DNA from: an uncultured Lachnospiraceae bacterium
GTDB lineage: Bacteria; Bacillota; Clostridia; Lachnospirales; Lachnospiraceae
Assembly (NCBI GenBank): GCA_902789175.1
Contig: CADANF010000008.1
Location: 48,872 to 112,871 of the forward strand
DNA: 64,000 nt
Direction of reading: 5' to 3'
The notes below the pieces were generated by a model. It searched no databases. It was not told where the DNA came from and was given only the letters and a program-made list of their open reading frames with translations. The translations under genes and the position numbers were made by a program. Each line of letters opens with the position of its first letter. The first letter of the stretch is position 1. Below, in pieces: positions 8,843-17,412 of this stretch.

Positions 8843-9907
8843 TTAATTCATAAGATCATAAAAAACATCCGGTTTAGGTGACATAATAATTTTACCGGAA
8901 ACCTTCATATCAAAACCTTCTGTTTTATCAGGAAAGATTACTTCTCCTGCGTGAAGCAGTTGAGATCTTATTCCATACTTTTTATATTTTTCATTGATAT
9001 CAGTTTTTCCATATTTATTATCACCAATGATAGGATGCCCCAGATAAGCTAAATAGGCTCTTATCTGATGAGTCTTTCCCGTTACAAGATGAATTTTTAG
9101 TAAAGTAAGGCCATCCCCATAATTCTCAGGACAAAAATCAGTTATTATCTCATCATACTTTTTCTTTTCTTCTGATGAAAGAGATAAATACTCTGATTTT
9201 GATATAACCTTAACCTTATTCATCTCTCTATCCTTTAAGAGAAATGCTTTTCCCTTAACAGGATTCGTTACTATCCCCTGACACACCGCATAATAATATT
9301 TCTTAATACTTCTATCCTTTAATATTTTAGATAGATACTGTGTACCCCTGGCTGTCTTTCCAAATAGGATTACACCACTGGTATTTCGGTCTAATCTGTT
9401 CGCTACGGAAGGCTTAAACATTAAAAGGCTTTCCCTTGTTATATCTCCCTTATTAAGGAGATAATCGATCAATGCTTCATTAATTGAATGATCATCTTTT
9501 GTTGCTTTCTGGGATAATATCCCCTTAGGCTTATTAGCGCAGATTATATCGCTGTCTTCATAAAGAATATCATTTTTCTTAATGATAAATCCCGGCTTTT
9601 TTACATCCTTTTTTACTTCATTTTTTTTATCTTTAATTTCAACTGATGCTTCTTTAGCCTTCTCATTAACTTCGCATTCAAAAGCCATACTTGAAAATGA
9701 CATTAATGTTTCATCAGAAAGAAAAAGCTTTATTACGTCTCCTGCCTTTACTACTTCTTCTCCATCTGCTTTTTTATCATTTATCTTAATATTCTTTTTC
9801 CTAAGCATCTTATAGGTAAATGAAGCAGGAGCCTTATCTAATATATTAAATAATATCTTTTTTAATTTTTTTCCTTCTTCATTTCTAGAGATTATTATTT
9901 CTTTCAT
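8843..9907 (-). CDS. RluA/RluC-family 23S rRNA pseudouridine synthase
   Basis: The enzyme converts specific uridines in large-subunit rRNA to pseudouridine. The 354-aa protein has an N-terminal S4 RNA-binding domain (about residues 1-70), a charged lysine-rich linker and a catalytic domain. The catalytic motif NRLDRNTSGV carries the nucleophilic aspartate, followed by KTHQIRAYLAYLGHPIIGD. The closest named type is RluC/RluA, but the target site cannot be read from sequence. It starts 3 bases after the stop of the upstream membrane-protein gene and precedes the J-like gene, so it is part of one colinear run. Confidence 0.88.
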   Translation of the reverse strand: MKEIIISRNEEGKKLKKILFNILDKAPASFTYKMLRKKNIKINDKKADGEEVVKAGDVIKLFLSDETLMSFSSMAFECEVNEKAKEASVEIKDKKNEVKKDVKKPGFIIKKNDILYEDSDIICANKPKGILSQKATKDDHSINEALIDYLLNKGDITRESLLMFKPSVANRLDRNTSGVILFGKTARGTQYLSKILKDRSIKKYYYAVCQGIVTNPVKGKAFLLKDREMNKVKVISKSEYLSLSSEEKKKYDEIITDFCPENYGDGLTLLKIHLVTGKTHQIRAYLAYLGHPIIGDNKYGKTDINEKYKKYGIRSQLLHAGEVIFPDKTEGFDMKVSGKIIMSPKPDVFYDLMN

Positions 9908-9910
9908 ATT

Positions 9911-10501
9911 TTACAATCCAAGAGTAAGAAGCTTCTTTGCGATCATAAGATCCTGCTTTCTCTGCAGATCTTTCGGTGAATTAAGTCTTTCAATTTCCTT
10001 CTCGAATTTTTCAAAACTATCTACTACACAGACTCTTGGTTTAAGCCCTTCCTCGTAACATTTTTTAAGATAATCAGTATACTTTTTTTCCTTACCGGAA
10101 AGATCATTAACATACGCAATGATATTATTATTATAAACTGTAAGACATGGATAAAATAAAAGTCCCTCACTGTCCGTTACAGAAATATCATAAGCCATGA
10201 TAAAGCCATGTTTCTCACTAAGTTCATCAGCCATCTTATGTTCTTTATCATTTAAAGGCTTCGCTTTAATGATAAGAAGATAATTAACAAAATTTCTTGC
10301 AAATGGAATACTCATAATACAGGCAATTATGATAAGCCAGGTCTTTCTTGTATTAAAAATAAGAAGGCTTACCAAAACATCGCTTAAGATAAGCGAAAAT
10401 ATCACAAACATTAATAATATCTGTCTATTCTTATAACGCCTTGCATATCCATATTCTCCTTTATCAAGATCTAACAGTTTTCTCATTACATCATTCTCCA
10501 T
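9911..10501 (-). CDS. Hypothetical two-TM membrane protein
   Basis: I do not recognise this 196-aa protein. It has a basic N-terminus, two adjacent hydrophobic segments (about residues 29-48 and 52-76) and a soluble C-terminal region of about 110 residues with no motif known to me. Its start overlaps the end of the rRNA methyltransferase gene by 16 bases and its stop is 3 bases from the pseudouridine synthase start, so it is translated as part of that operon. The position between two rRNA-modification genes may mean nothing beyond cotranscription. Confidence 0.7.
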   Translation of the reverse strand: MENDVMRKLLDLDKGEYGYARRYKNRQILLMFVIFSLILSDVLVSLLIFNTRKTWLIIIACIMSIPFARNFVNYLLIIKAKPLNDKEHKMADELSEKHGFIMAYDISVTDSEGLLFYPCLTVYNNNIIAYVNDLSGKEKKYTDYLKKCYEEGLKPRVCVVDSFEKFEKEIERLNSPKDLQRKQDLMIAKKLLTLGL

Positions 10502-11886
10502 CCTGGAAGATATTTATTCTTTAATGTATTATTCTTAAGCTTTCCAAATCCAAGAGGATATGAATCTATACATATAAGGACCCATCCGTCTCTTACATTA
10601 TCTTCCTTAGTAATTTCAAGAGTCTCACCCTTAAGATATTTAAGAACTCTGTCATCATCTAATGACAATTTAAGACTGTTATTAAATGAGGACGCGTCAA
10701 GAGTCATAGCAAGAGCCTGTGAAGGCTCAAATCTGTTCTTCTTTTGCTCTCCCATAAGAAGTCCGCATCTAAGAGTACGAAGCCCCTTAACATCCGGGAA
10801 GTCTTTATCAATAAAAATCAGCTTATCATTCTTTAACAAAAACCTGGATCTGTCATATGATATGCTGATATGAGATAAAAATTCCTCTATTTCTGGAGAT
10901 AATTTAGGCGCCTTTATCATCATATCTGAAACAAGTGCAGAAGTATTAAAAAATGAATCACTTTCTTCTAAAGTCTTTTTTCTTATAAGAGCTGCATAAT
11001 GACCTTCACCTTTGATCTTATGAGGATACAGATGTACAGTTTTTGAAAGATCAGGATTATCAGTATCACCCCAATCAGGTCGTCCCTTTACAAATCCATC
11101 GAAATAAGGACAATCTACTATCTCAAGAGAAGGATCAAGCGAAAGAAGATACTCTACACTCTGTTCATCCTCAAGAGGCGCAAAAGTACAGGTAGAATAA
11201 AGTATCATTCCACCTGGTCTGATCATCTTAACAACTTCATTTAATATAGATATCTGAATATTTTTAAATAATTCATTTCCATTCTGTTCCCAGGCATTTA
11301 TCATAGACTGAGACTTTCTGAACATTCCTTCGCCAGAACAAGGAGCATCAATTATTATCTTATCAAAATAACATCCGAAATGCTTAGAAAGGTTCTCAGG
11401 ACTTTCACATGTAATAAGTGAATTAGTAGATCCAAACACCTCAAGGTTTTTAAGGAGGGCCTTGGCTCTAGAGGCACTGATATCATTTGATACTAAAAGT
11501 CCCTCTCCCTTTAAACGGCACATTATCTCTGTTGATTTCCCCCCTGGAGCTGCACAAATATCGAGCACTTTATCCCCTGGCATAATCGGAAGCGTCGCTG
11601 CAGGAAATGTTGCCGATGGTTCCTGAAGATAATATAATCCCGCATAATAGTAAGGATGTCTGGAAGGCTGATAAGCTTTATCATCATAATAGAATCCATT
11701 GGGGCACCAGGGAACCGGGCTAAGCTCAAATGGGCTTATTGAAAGAAAGTCCTCAACAGATATTTTCTTTGTATTTACACGAAGAGCATGTTGCATAGGC
11801 TCTTTTAAAGCTTCTTCGTATGCCTTAAAATCCTCATCACCCCAAAGTTTTGTCATATTGTAAGTAAATAACTGTGGTAATTTCAT
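10486..11886 (-). CDS. RsmF-like rRNA cytosine-C5 methyltransferase (NOL1/NOP2/Sun family)
   Basis: It uses S-adenosylmethionine to methylate a cytosine in rRNA. The 466-aa protein has the SAM-binding motif LDICAAPGGKSTEI, the DAPCSGEGMFRK motif with one catalytic cysteine and YSTCTFAPLEDE with the second. The C-terminal 130 residues resemble the RsmF-type extension (ending ..YPLGFGKLKNN..KNKYLPGWRMM), not the shorter RsmB. The start is the ATG at 11884-11886; a TTG-started reading 12 bases longer is less likely. The 3' end overlaps the next gene by 16 bases. Confidence 0.9.
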   Translation of the reverse strand: MKLPQLFTYNMTKLWGDEDFKAYEEALKEPMQHALRVNTKKISVEDFLSISPFELSPVPWCPNGFYYDDKAYQPSRHPYYYAGLYYLQEPSATFPAATLPIMPGDKVLDICAAPGGKSTEIMCRLKGEGLLVSNDISASRAKALLKNLEVFGSTNSLITCESPENLSKHFGCYFDKIIIDAPCSGEGMFRKSQSMINAWEQNGNELFKNIQISILNEVVKMIRPGGMILYSTCTFAPLEDEQSVEYLLSLDPSLEIVDCPYFDGFVKGRPDWGDTDNPDLSKTVHLYPHKIKGEGHYAALIRKKTLEESDSFFNTSALVSDMMIKAPKLSPEIEEFLSHISISYDRSRFLLKNDKLIFIDKDFPDVKGLRTLRCGLLMGEQKKNRFEPSQALAMTLDASSFNNSLKLSLDDDRVLKYLKGETLEITKEDNVRDGWVLICIDSYPLGFGKLKNNTLKNKYLPGWRMM

Positions 11887-11906
11887 ATATAATTCCAATC
11901 TAAAAA

Positions 11907-12770
11907 TTAATCAAAATAATCTGCATCTGAAGCTGTATGTACAAACTGAGTATCAGGTTTAACCCTCGATAAGAGCACATTATATTCCTTTAAAAAATCC
12001 TTATTATCAGGATACTGACTATGAAGAGCTGATACTTTTTCAAAAGCCGTTTCATAGTCCTTTTGTTTCTCGTAACATACTGCGTCATTAAACTGTAAAA
12101 GATCAGTGTAAAGACCATCTGGACATGACATTCCTGTCTCTATATATTTCTTTGCAGATTCTATATCGTCTTTCTCAAGATAATAAACTGAAAGTAAATA
12201 AGAAGTATAGGTCGTTGGTTTTTCTTTTACTAAATAAGCTTCCAGCACTTCTTTCATTTTTTCCAGATCATTATTCTTTTCATAGATAGATGCAAGATAA
12301 AGATACATTTTACTATTTCCTGACTCAGCAAATTTCTGTAGTTTATCTACATCTGCATCTGTATATCCAAACCTCTCGTCTGTTGTATCCATAAGAGTTT
12401 TAGAAAGATCTAAAAGTCCATTAAGGGCATCTTTATTAAGATACTTCTTATCAGTTTTCTCAAGTTCCTGATATATAGCATATGCATCACTATATCTGTT
12501 AAGTCTCATATAAGATGCTGCCATATAGTATTTTGAATCGAGATTTAGTTTTTCATCAAACCACTGTTTCTTTGCTAACGCTTTATCAAAATATTTAAGA
12601 GCCTCTTCATATTTTCCTGATTTAAAAGCATCAACTCCGGCATTCCTATATTTTTTCTTATCTGAAGTTGAAAAAATTATAAAAATGCAGATGATGGCCA
12701 TTATCACCAAAGTAAAAACTGTATAAAAAAATAATAATCTTCTTTGTCTATATCTTCTATCTGTCATCAT
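11907..12770 (-). CDS. Membrane-anchored TPR protein
   Basis: This 287-aa protein has a basic N-terminus, a single membrane segment (about residues 12-30, FFYTVFTLVIMAIICIFII) and tetratricopeptide repeats on the outside (for example NAGVDAFKSGKYEEALKYFDKAL, about 43-65). TPRs mediate protein contacts, so it is probably a scaffold; the partner is unknown. It is the first gene of the colinear run ending with hscC. It has no enzymatic motif and no lipobox. Confidence 0.72.
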   Translation of the reverse strand: MMTDRRYRQRRLLFFYTVFTLVIMAIICIFIIFSTSDKKKYRNAGVDAFKSGKYEEALKYFDKALAKKQWFDEKLNLDSKYYMAASYMRLNRYSDAYAIYQELEKTDKKYLNKDALNGLLDLSKTLMDTTDERFGYTDADVDKLQKFAESGNSKMYLYLASIYEKNNDLEKMKEVLEAYLVKEKPTTYTSYLLSVYYLEKDDIESAKKYIETGMSCPDGLYTDLLQFNDAVCYEKQKDYETAFEKVSALHSQYPDNKDFLKEYNVLLSRVKPDTQFVHTASDADYFD

Positions 12771-12831
12771 AAAAAATCACTCTCTAATAATATATTTAAC
12801 ACCGTATTAATGTTATCACAGTAAGCCAAAA

Positions 12832-12866
12832 TAAAAAAGGACAATATTGAAAAATCAATACTGCCC
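12832..12866 (-). terminator. Terminator of the gal operon
   Basis: A 12-bp stem (12839-12850 with 12855-12866) contains two mismatches on the plus strand that become G-U pairs in minus-strand RNA. It is followed by a T-run on that strand, which fixes the orientation. It lies 29 bases after the galE stop. Confidence 0.8.
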
Positions 12867-12894
12867 TTAGAGAAATTATATGAATTAAAAAGAT

Positions 12895-13911
12895 TTATGC
12901 ATTCTTTTGTTCTGCATTATAAGCCTGAGCAAATCTCCAGGAATCCTTACACATTCTCTCAAGATCGTACTGTGCTTCCCATCCAAGTTCTTCTTTAGCC
13001 TTAGCAGGATTTGCATAACACATAGCAATATCGCCAGGTCTTCTAGGCTTGATAGAATATGGAATTGTAAGATCATTTGCCTTTTCAAATGCATGAACGA
13101 TATCAAGTACGCTGTATCCAATACCTGTTCCAAGGTTATAAATATTTACACCTGTAGTACTTGTAGCTTTATCAACAGCATTTACATGTCCTTTTGCAAG
13201 GTCGACAACATGGATATAATCTCTTACACCAGTTCCATCTGGTGTATCATAATCATCACCAAATACACCAAGTTCTGGAAGATTTCCAACAGCAACCTGC
13301 ATGATATATGGCATAAGATTGTTAGGAATTCCATTTGGAGCCTCTCCAAGAAGTCCGCTCTCGTGAGCACCGATTGGATTAAAGTATCTAAGAAGTACAA
13401 CACTCCATTCCTTATCAGCTACAGTGAGATCTGAAAGAACTCTCTCAAGCATAAGCTTTGTTGAACCATAAGGATTTGTTGTTGAAAGTGGAAAATCCTC
13501 TGTAATAGGAACTGTCTTTGGTGAACCATAAACAGTAGCTGATGAAGAGAAAACGATTCTCTTGCAGCCATATTCATTCATTAATTTGCAAAGATTGATA
13601 GTACCTGAAATGTTGTTTTCATAATAAAGAAGTGGCTTGGCAACTGATTCACCTACAGCCTTAAGGCCTGCAAAATGAATAACACAGTCAAACTTATTCT
13701 CTTCAAATACAACCCTCATTGATTCCACATCAAGCATATCTGCCTTGTAGAATTTAAGATCTTTACCTGTGATCTTCTTAATTCTTTCTATTGCGTCTTC
13801 TTTAGAATTATAAAGATTATCAAACACAACTACTTCATGTCCTGCATTAAGAAGCTCAACGCAAGCATGAGATCCGATATATCCTGTACCACCTGTTACA
13901 AGAATTTTCAT
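12895..13911 (-). CDS. galE: UDP-glucose 4-epimerase GalE
   Basis: GalE interconverts UDP-galactose and UDP-glucose, regenerating UDP-glucose in the Leloir pathway. The 338-aa protein has the NAD-binding [16 protein letters not shown] at the N-terminus, [28 protein letters not shown] and the catalytic Tyr/Lys in YGSTK. Length is normal for the short-chain dehydrogenase family. It is the last gene of galT-galK-galE, 33 bases after galK, with GAGG ahead of the ATG. Confidence 0.97.
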   Translation of the reverse strand: MKILVTGGTGYIGSHACVELLNAGHEVVVFDNLYNSKEDAIERIKKITGKDLKFYKADMLDVESMRVVFEENKFDCVIHFAGLKAVGESVAKPLLYYENNISGTINLCKLMNEYGCKRIVFSSSATVYGSPKTVPITEDFPLSTTNPYGSTKLMLERVLSDLTVADKEWSVVLLRYFNPIGAHESGLLGEAPNGIPNNLMPYIMQVAVGNLPELGVFGDDYDTPDGTGVRDYIHVVDLAKGHVNAVDKATSTTGVNIYNLGTGIGYSVLDIVHAFEKANDLTIPYSIKPRRPGDIAMCYANPAKAKEELGWEAQYDLERMCKDSWRFAQAYNAEQKNA

Positions 13912-13944
13912 AAATAAATACCTCCGTCAGTAAAGACTACAAAA

Positions 13945-15135
13945 TTATAAGATTATTTTCTTTGGACCGTCACCAATCTCTACTACATAGAAATCAGCAG
14001 CATATCCAATCTTCTTCTCATATGCCTCTCCTACATTTTTGATAAATGTATCAACTGCTTCGTCTTTAACAATACTTACTGTACATCCACCAAATCCTGC
14101 ACCTGTCATACGAGATCCTATAACGCCATCAATCTTCCATGCCTCTTCAACAAGAGTATCAAGTTCGATACCTGTAACTTCATAATCCTTTGAAAGAGAT
14201 TCATGGCTCTGGTTCATAAGACGGCCAAACTCAATTATATCATTTTCCTTTAAAGCTGCAACAGCTTTAACTGTTCTCTGATTCTCATATACAGCGTGTT
14301 TTGCTCTCTTAGCCTTAACAGGATCAGAAATAAAAGACTTAAGTTCTTCAAATTCTTCTTCTGTAAGTTCACCAAGTGAATTAAGATCAGGCTTTTTAGC
14401 CTGTAATTCTTTAAGAGCATCCTCACACTCTGATCTTCTCTCATTATATTTAGAATCAGCAAGACCTCTCTTTTTATTAGAGCAGGCAATAACTAATTTC
14501 ATTCCTTCAAGTTTAACTGGAGCATATTCAAATTTAAGTGTTGCTGTATCAAGGAAGATGGCATTATCTTTCTTTCCCATGGCAATAGCAAACTGGTCCA
14601 TGATACCACAGTTAACACCATTAAATTTATTTTCTGAAAACTGACCGATAATAGCAAGTTCTTCATTACTGATATTATCAAATATACTATTTTCTTTATA
14701 GAAATCTCTAAGGATAAATCCTGTAAGAACTTCTACAGAAGCTGAAGATGAAAGGCCTGATCCATTAGGGATGTTTCCATAAAGCAAAAGATCAAAACCA
14801 TAAGGGATAGTATAATTTTTTTCATTGAAAGCCCAGATAATTCCCTTTGGATAGTTTGTCCAGTCAGCCTGCTTTTCAGGCTTAAGATCAATAATAGATG
14901 ATTCGATTACTCCCTTATCCTCAAAATTAAGAGAATAAAAACGAAGCTTACTATCATTTCTCTTTCTTGCAACACCATATGTACCAATCGTCAGTGCACA
15001 CGGAAATACATGTCCACCATTATAATCTGTATGTTCACCGATAAGGTTTACACGACCAGGTGCAAAATAAACTCCTGGTTCCTCTCCCTCACGTCCAAAC
15101 ACTTCATAAAACTTTTCAAGTAACTTATCTTTCAT
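13945..15135 (-). CDS. galK: Galactokinase GalK
   Basis: GalK phosphorylates galactose at C1 with ATP, the entry step of the Leloir pathway. The 396-aa protein shows the GHMP-kinase layout: the galactokinase signature GRVNLIGEHTDYNGG, the ATP-binding IPNGSGLSSSAS loop, the catalytic aspartate in GIMDQFAIAMGK and the C-terminal MTGAGFGGCTVSIV. It lies between galT (35-base gap) and galE, with GGAGGA a few bases before its ATG. Confidence 0.97.
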   Translation of the reverse strand: MKDKLLEKFYEVFGREGEEPGVYFAPGRVNLIGEHTDYNGGHVFPCALTIGTYGVARKRNDSKLRFYSLNFEDKGVIESSIIDLKPEKQADWTNYPKGIIWAFNEKNYTIPYGFDLLLYGNIPNGSGLSSSASVEVLTGFILRDFYKENSIFDNISNEELAIIGQFSENKFNGVNCGIMDQFAIAMGKKDNAIFLDTATLKFEYAPVKLEGMKLVIACSNKKRGLADSKYNERRSECEDALKELQAKKPDLNSLGELTEEEFEELKSFISDPVKAKRAKHAVYENQRTVKAVAALKENDIIEFGRLMNQSHESLSKDYEVTGIELDTLVEEAWKIDGVIGSRMTGAGFGGCTVSIVKDEAVDTFIKNVGEAYEKKIGYAADFYVVEIGDGPKKIIL

Positions 15136-15170
15136 AATATTCCTCCTGGAAAATGATACTAATACGGATT

Positions 15171-16673
15171 TTATAATCCATCTATAAATCTCTGGAATGC
15201 CGCTTTACCTTCAGCTGTTCTCTTAAATACTCCTGCATCTTCCAGAACTCCAACAAAGACTTTACCGATCTCATCCTTAAGGATCTTATCGATATTATCT
15301 TCATTAATCTCATCATAATTTTTCATAAATTCGAGAGCCCAATCAGCATGTGACTTAAGAGTCTCAGTACTTCTAAGATCAACACCTGAAAGGATAGCAT
15401 CACGTAATTCAACAAAAATCTCCTGTTTTAATCTTGCAGGAAGAACAGCAAGCCCCATAACTTCAATAAGGCCTATATTTTCCTTCTTAATGTGATGATA
15501 CTTATCATGTGGATGATAAACTCCCAGAGGACACTCCTCTGTTGTTATATTGTTTCTAAGGGCAAGATCAAGTTCAAACTTACCATTTCTCTTTCTTGCA
15601 ATAGGAGTGATGGTATTATGAGGTACTCCATCTGTCTCAGCAAATATAAATGCCTCTTCATCAGAATATCCTCTCCATTTATCAAGAATATGATCAGCAA
15701 GATCGATCAGTCTGTCTGCATCAGATGAACTGATACGGATAACTGAAAGCGGCCAGTTAACAATACCGCATTCAACATCTTCATATCCCTTGATCTTAAA
15801 TTCTTTTTCAACAGCAGCCTTCGCCATTGCAAATTCATAATGTCCTCCCTGATAATGGTCATGAGAAAGGATAGATCCACCAACAATCGGAAGATCCGCA
15901 TTAGAGCCAAGAAAATAATGAGGGAAGAGCTCTACAAAATCAAAAAGCTTCTTAAATGTTGCTCTTTCAATCTTCATCGGAATATGCTGCTGATTAAATA
16001 CGATACAATGCTCATTATAATAAACATATGGAGAATACTGAAATCCCCAGTCAGAATCATTTATTCTTATAGGAATTATCCTGTGATTAGTTCTTCCCGG
16101 ATGATTAGCTCTTCCGGCATATCCAACATTTTCAACGCAAAGCTGGCACTTTGGATAAGAACTATTCTTCATGTTTCTTGCAGCAGCAATAGCTTTAGGA
16201 TCTTTTTCAGGTTTTGAAAGATTAATGGAAATATCTATATCTCCGTACTGAGAAGGTACGCACCATCTCATATCTTTAGCGATTCTGTCTACTCTGATGT
16301 AATTTGTATTTCTGCTGAAATCATAAAAAAATTCAGTTGCTTTCTCAGGTGATTCTTTATAAAGATCATTAAACTTTGAAATGAGCTGTGATGGTCTAGG
16401 CTCAATTGTATTCATTATACGTGCGTCAAAAAGATCACGGTAAACCACACTGTCTTCTACTAAACCTCTTTCTACAGCTATATCAAGAAGAATCTGAAGG
16501 GTGTCGGCAAGATTAACTTCTTTATCACAAACCTCATTCTGTTCTACGTATTCGTCTTCCTTAAAAAGATCCAGGATAAGATTTCTTGAATAGATCACCT
16601 CATCCTTATCGATCAGACCTTTGTTAAGTCCATAAGATATTAGATCATCAATTGCTTTATATAGCTTCTCCAT
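15171..16673 (-). CDS. galT: Class II galactose-1-phosphate uridylyltransferase GalT
   Basis: GalT exchanges UMP between UDP-glucose and galactose-1-phosphate. This is the long Firmicute class II form (500 aa), not the roughly 350-aa E. coli type. Visible signatures are GGSILSHDHYQGGHYEFAM, YNEHCIVFNQQHIPMKIE and HPGRTNHRIIPIR. I use the ATG at 16671-16673 because GGAGG lies 8 bases upstream; the longer open frame upstream covers the promoter. It is the first gene of the gal operon, with its own promoter and a nearby inverted repeat. Confidence 0.95.
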   Translation of the reverse strand: MEKLYKAIDDLISYGLNKGLIDKDEVIYSRNLILDLFKEDEYVEQNEVCDKEVNLADTLQILLDIAVERGLVEDSVVYRDLFDARIMNTIEPRPSQLISKFNDLYKESPEKATEFFYDFSRNTNYIRVDRIAKDMRWCVPSQYGDIDISINLSKPEKDPKAIAAARNMKNSSYPKCQLCVENVGYAGRANHPGRTNHRIIPIRINDSDWGFQYSPYVYYNEHCIVFNQQHIPMKIERATFKKLFDFVELFPHYFLGSNADLPIVGGSILSHDHYQGGHYEFAMAKAAVEKEFKIKGYEDVECGIVNWPLSVIRISSSDADRLIDLADHILDKWRGYSDEEAFIFAETDGVPHNTITPIARKRNGKFELDLALRNNITTEECPLGVYHPHDKYHHIKKENIGLIEVMGLAVLPARLKQEIFVELRDAILSGVDLRSTETLKSHADWALEFMKNYDEINEDNIDKILKDEIGKVFVGVLEDAGVFKRTAEGKAAFQRFIDGL

Positions 16674-16718
16674 CAGATAACCTCCATTATTAAACATTTT
16701 TCTCTGTAATACAGATTT

Positions 16719-16747
16719 ATGATAGCATTTGTGCAACCGATTGTCCA
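16719..16747 (-). promoter_or_regulatory. Promoter of the gal operon
   Basis: Minus-strand TGGACA (16742-16747), a 17-base spacer and TATCAT (16719-16724), with TGC before the -10 (extended -10). The start site would be about 40 bases upstream of the galT ATG. Confidence 0.65.
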
Positions 16748-16764
16748 CCCTATATTAGTTAAGT

Positions 16765-16799
16765 TTATGTGAAAAAATCTTATCTAAATTTTCACATAA
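16765..16799. promoter_or_regulatory. Inverted repeat upstream of the gal promoter, candidate regulator site
   Basis: TTATGTGAAAA (16765-16775) is an exact inverted match of TTTTCACATAA (16789-16799), 13 bases apart. It lies about 17 bases upstream of the -35, a position that favours an activator site over a repressor. No regulator gene is adjacent. Confidence 0.5.
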
Positions 16800-16800
16800 T

Positions 16801-16910
16801 TATTTAATTTTTTTAGTTTTAGCAAAGTTGATTTTTGGTTTTGGCAAAAATTAATTTATTTTGGCAATTTGGTTTTGATTTTTGCAAAAGTTGGTTTTTT
16901 GAAACTAAAA
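16801..16910. repeat. Degenerate GCAAAA-rich repeats upstream of the gal promoter
   Basis: Read on the minus strand, about four imperfect copies of a roughly 20-25-base T/A-rich unit centred on TTTGC-NAAAA follow one another. G occurs almost only in the TTGC cores. It fills the stretch between the terminator of the 81-aa gene and the gal promoter region; no gene is seen in it. Confidence 0.5.
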
Positions 16911-16948
16911 ACAGATGGCAAATCTATAATTAGATTTTAACCATCTGC
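16901..16948 (-). terminator. Terminator of the 81-aa gene
   Basis: CAGATGG (16912-16918) pairs with CCATCTG (16941-16947), with a further inner stem AAATCTA/TAGATTT. On the minus strand a short TTTTT run follows. The remaining bases up to 17032 hold no recognisable feature. Confidence 0.65.
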
Positions 16949-17032
16949 ATATGATTTTAGTATTCAGTTTATATCCGAAAAAACTCATATTCAACCATCA
17001 AAGAGAATATTAAAAAAAGAGTTTCCGTATCT

Positions 17033-17278
17033 TTAATAAGTTCTCTTCCAGTTAGAAAGCGTATCTTCATACTCTTTTATGATATTCACATATCTTTCAT
17101 AATCCTTATCCTGGAGCTTGTCCTGTCTCCTGTAGTTTTCTACAGTTTCAGACATTTTTTTTAGATTTACTTTAGCATTGTCTTTATAATTGTTAGCAAC
17201 ATCCTGTACAATAAGGAGTATTATATCTTCTATTTCTTTACCTATCTTTTTCTTTTCAAAAAACCCAACTTTTGCCAT
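17033..17278 (-). CDS. Small hypothetical protein (81 aa)
   Basis: I do not recognise this protein. It is highly charged and lysine-rich, predicted mostly helical (a possible coiled coil between residues 35 and 75), with no membrane segment or cysteine. The frame is supported by an ATG with a purine-rich AAAGG/GGGAG region upstream and by a terminator after its stop. Its 5' region overlaps the promoter of the divergent tRNA-Leu gene, so the two may interfere. Confidence 0.6.
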   Translation of the reverse strand: MAKVGFFEKKKIGKEIEDIILLIVQDVANNYKDNAKVNLKKMSETVENYRRQDKLQDKDYERYVNIIKEYEDTLSNWKRTY

Positions 17279-17284
17279 AAACCT

Positions 17285-17313
17285 TTGACACTCCCTCTCA
17301 TCTATGGTAATAT
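17285..17313 (+). promoter_or_regulatory. Promoter of tRNA-Leu
   Basis: Consensus TTGACA (17285-17290), a 17-base spacer and TAATAT (17308-17313), with the expected start about 6 bases before the mature tRNA. It lies 7 bases beyond the start codon of the divergent 81-aa gene. Confidence 0.8.
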
Positions 17314-17325
17314 TGTTATCGTTCC

Positions 17326-17408
17326 GCCGGCATGTCGGAATGGCAGACGATGCAGACTCAAAATCTGTTGTGGGTAACCACGTGTGGGTTCAAGTCCCAC
17401 TGCCGGCA
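17326..17408 (+). tRNA. tRNA-Leu (anticodon CAA, reads UUG)
   Basis: The 83-nt sequence folds as a class II tRNA. The acceptor stem is GCCGGCA/TGCCGGC with discriminator A. The anticodon stem GCAGA/TCTGT holds loop CTCAAAA (anticodon CAA). A long variable arm is followed by the T-arm GTGGG-TTCAAGT-CCCAC. CCA is not encoded. A T-rich stretch follows directly and may end transcription. The convergent sortase gene stops only 4 bases downstream. Confidence 0.95.
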
Positions 17409-17412
17409 CTTT

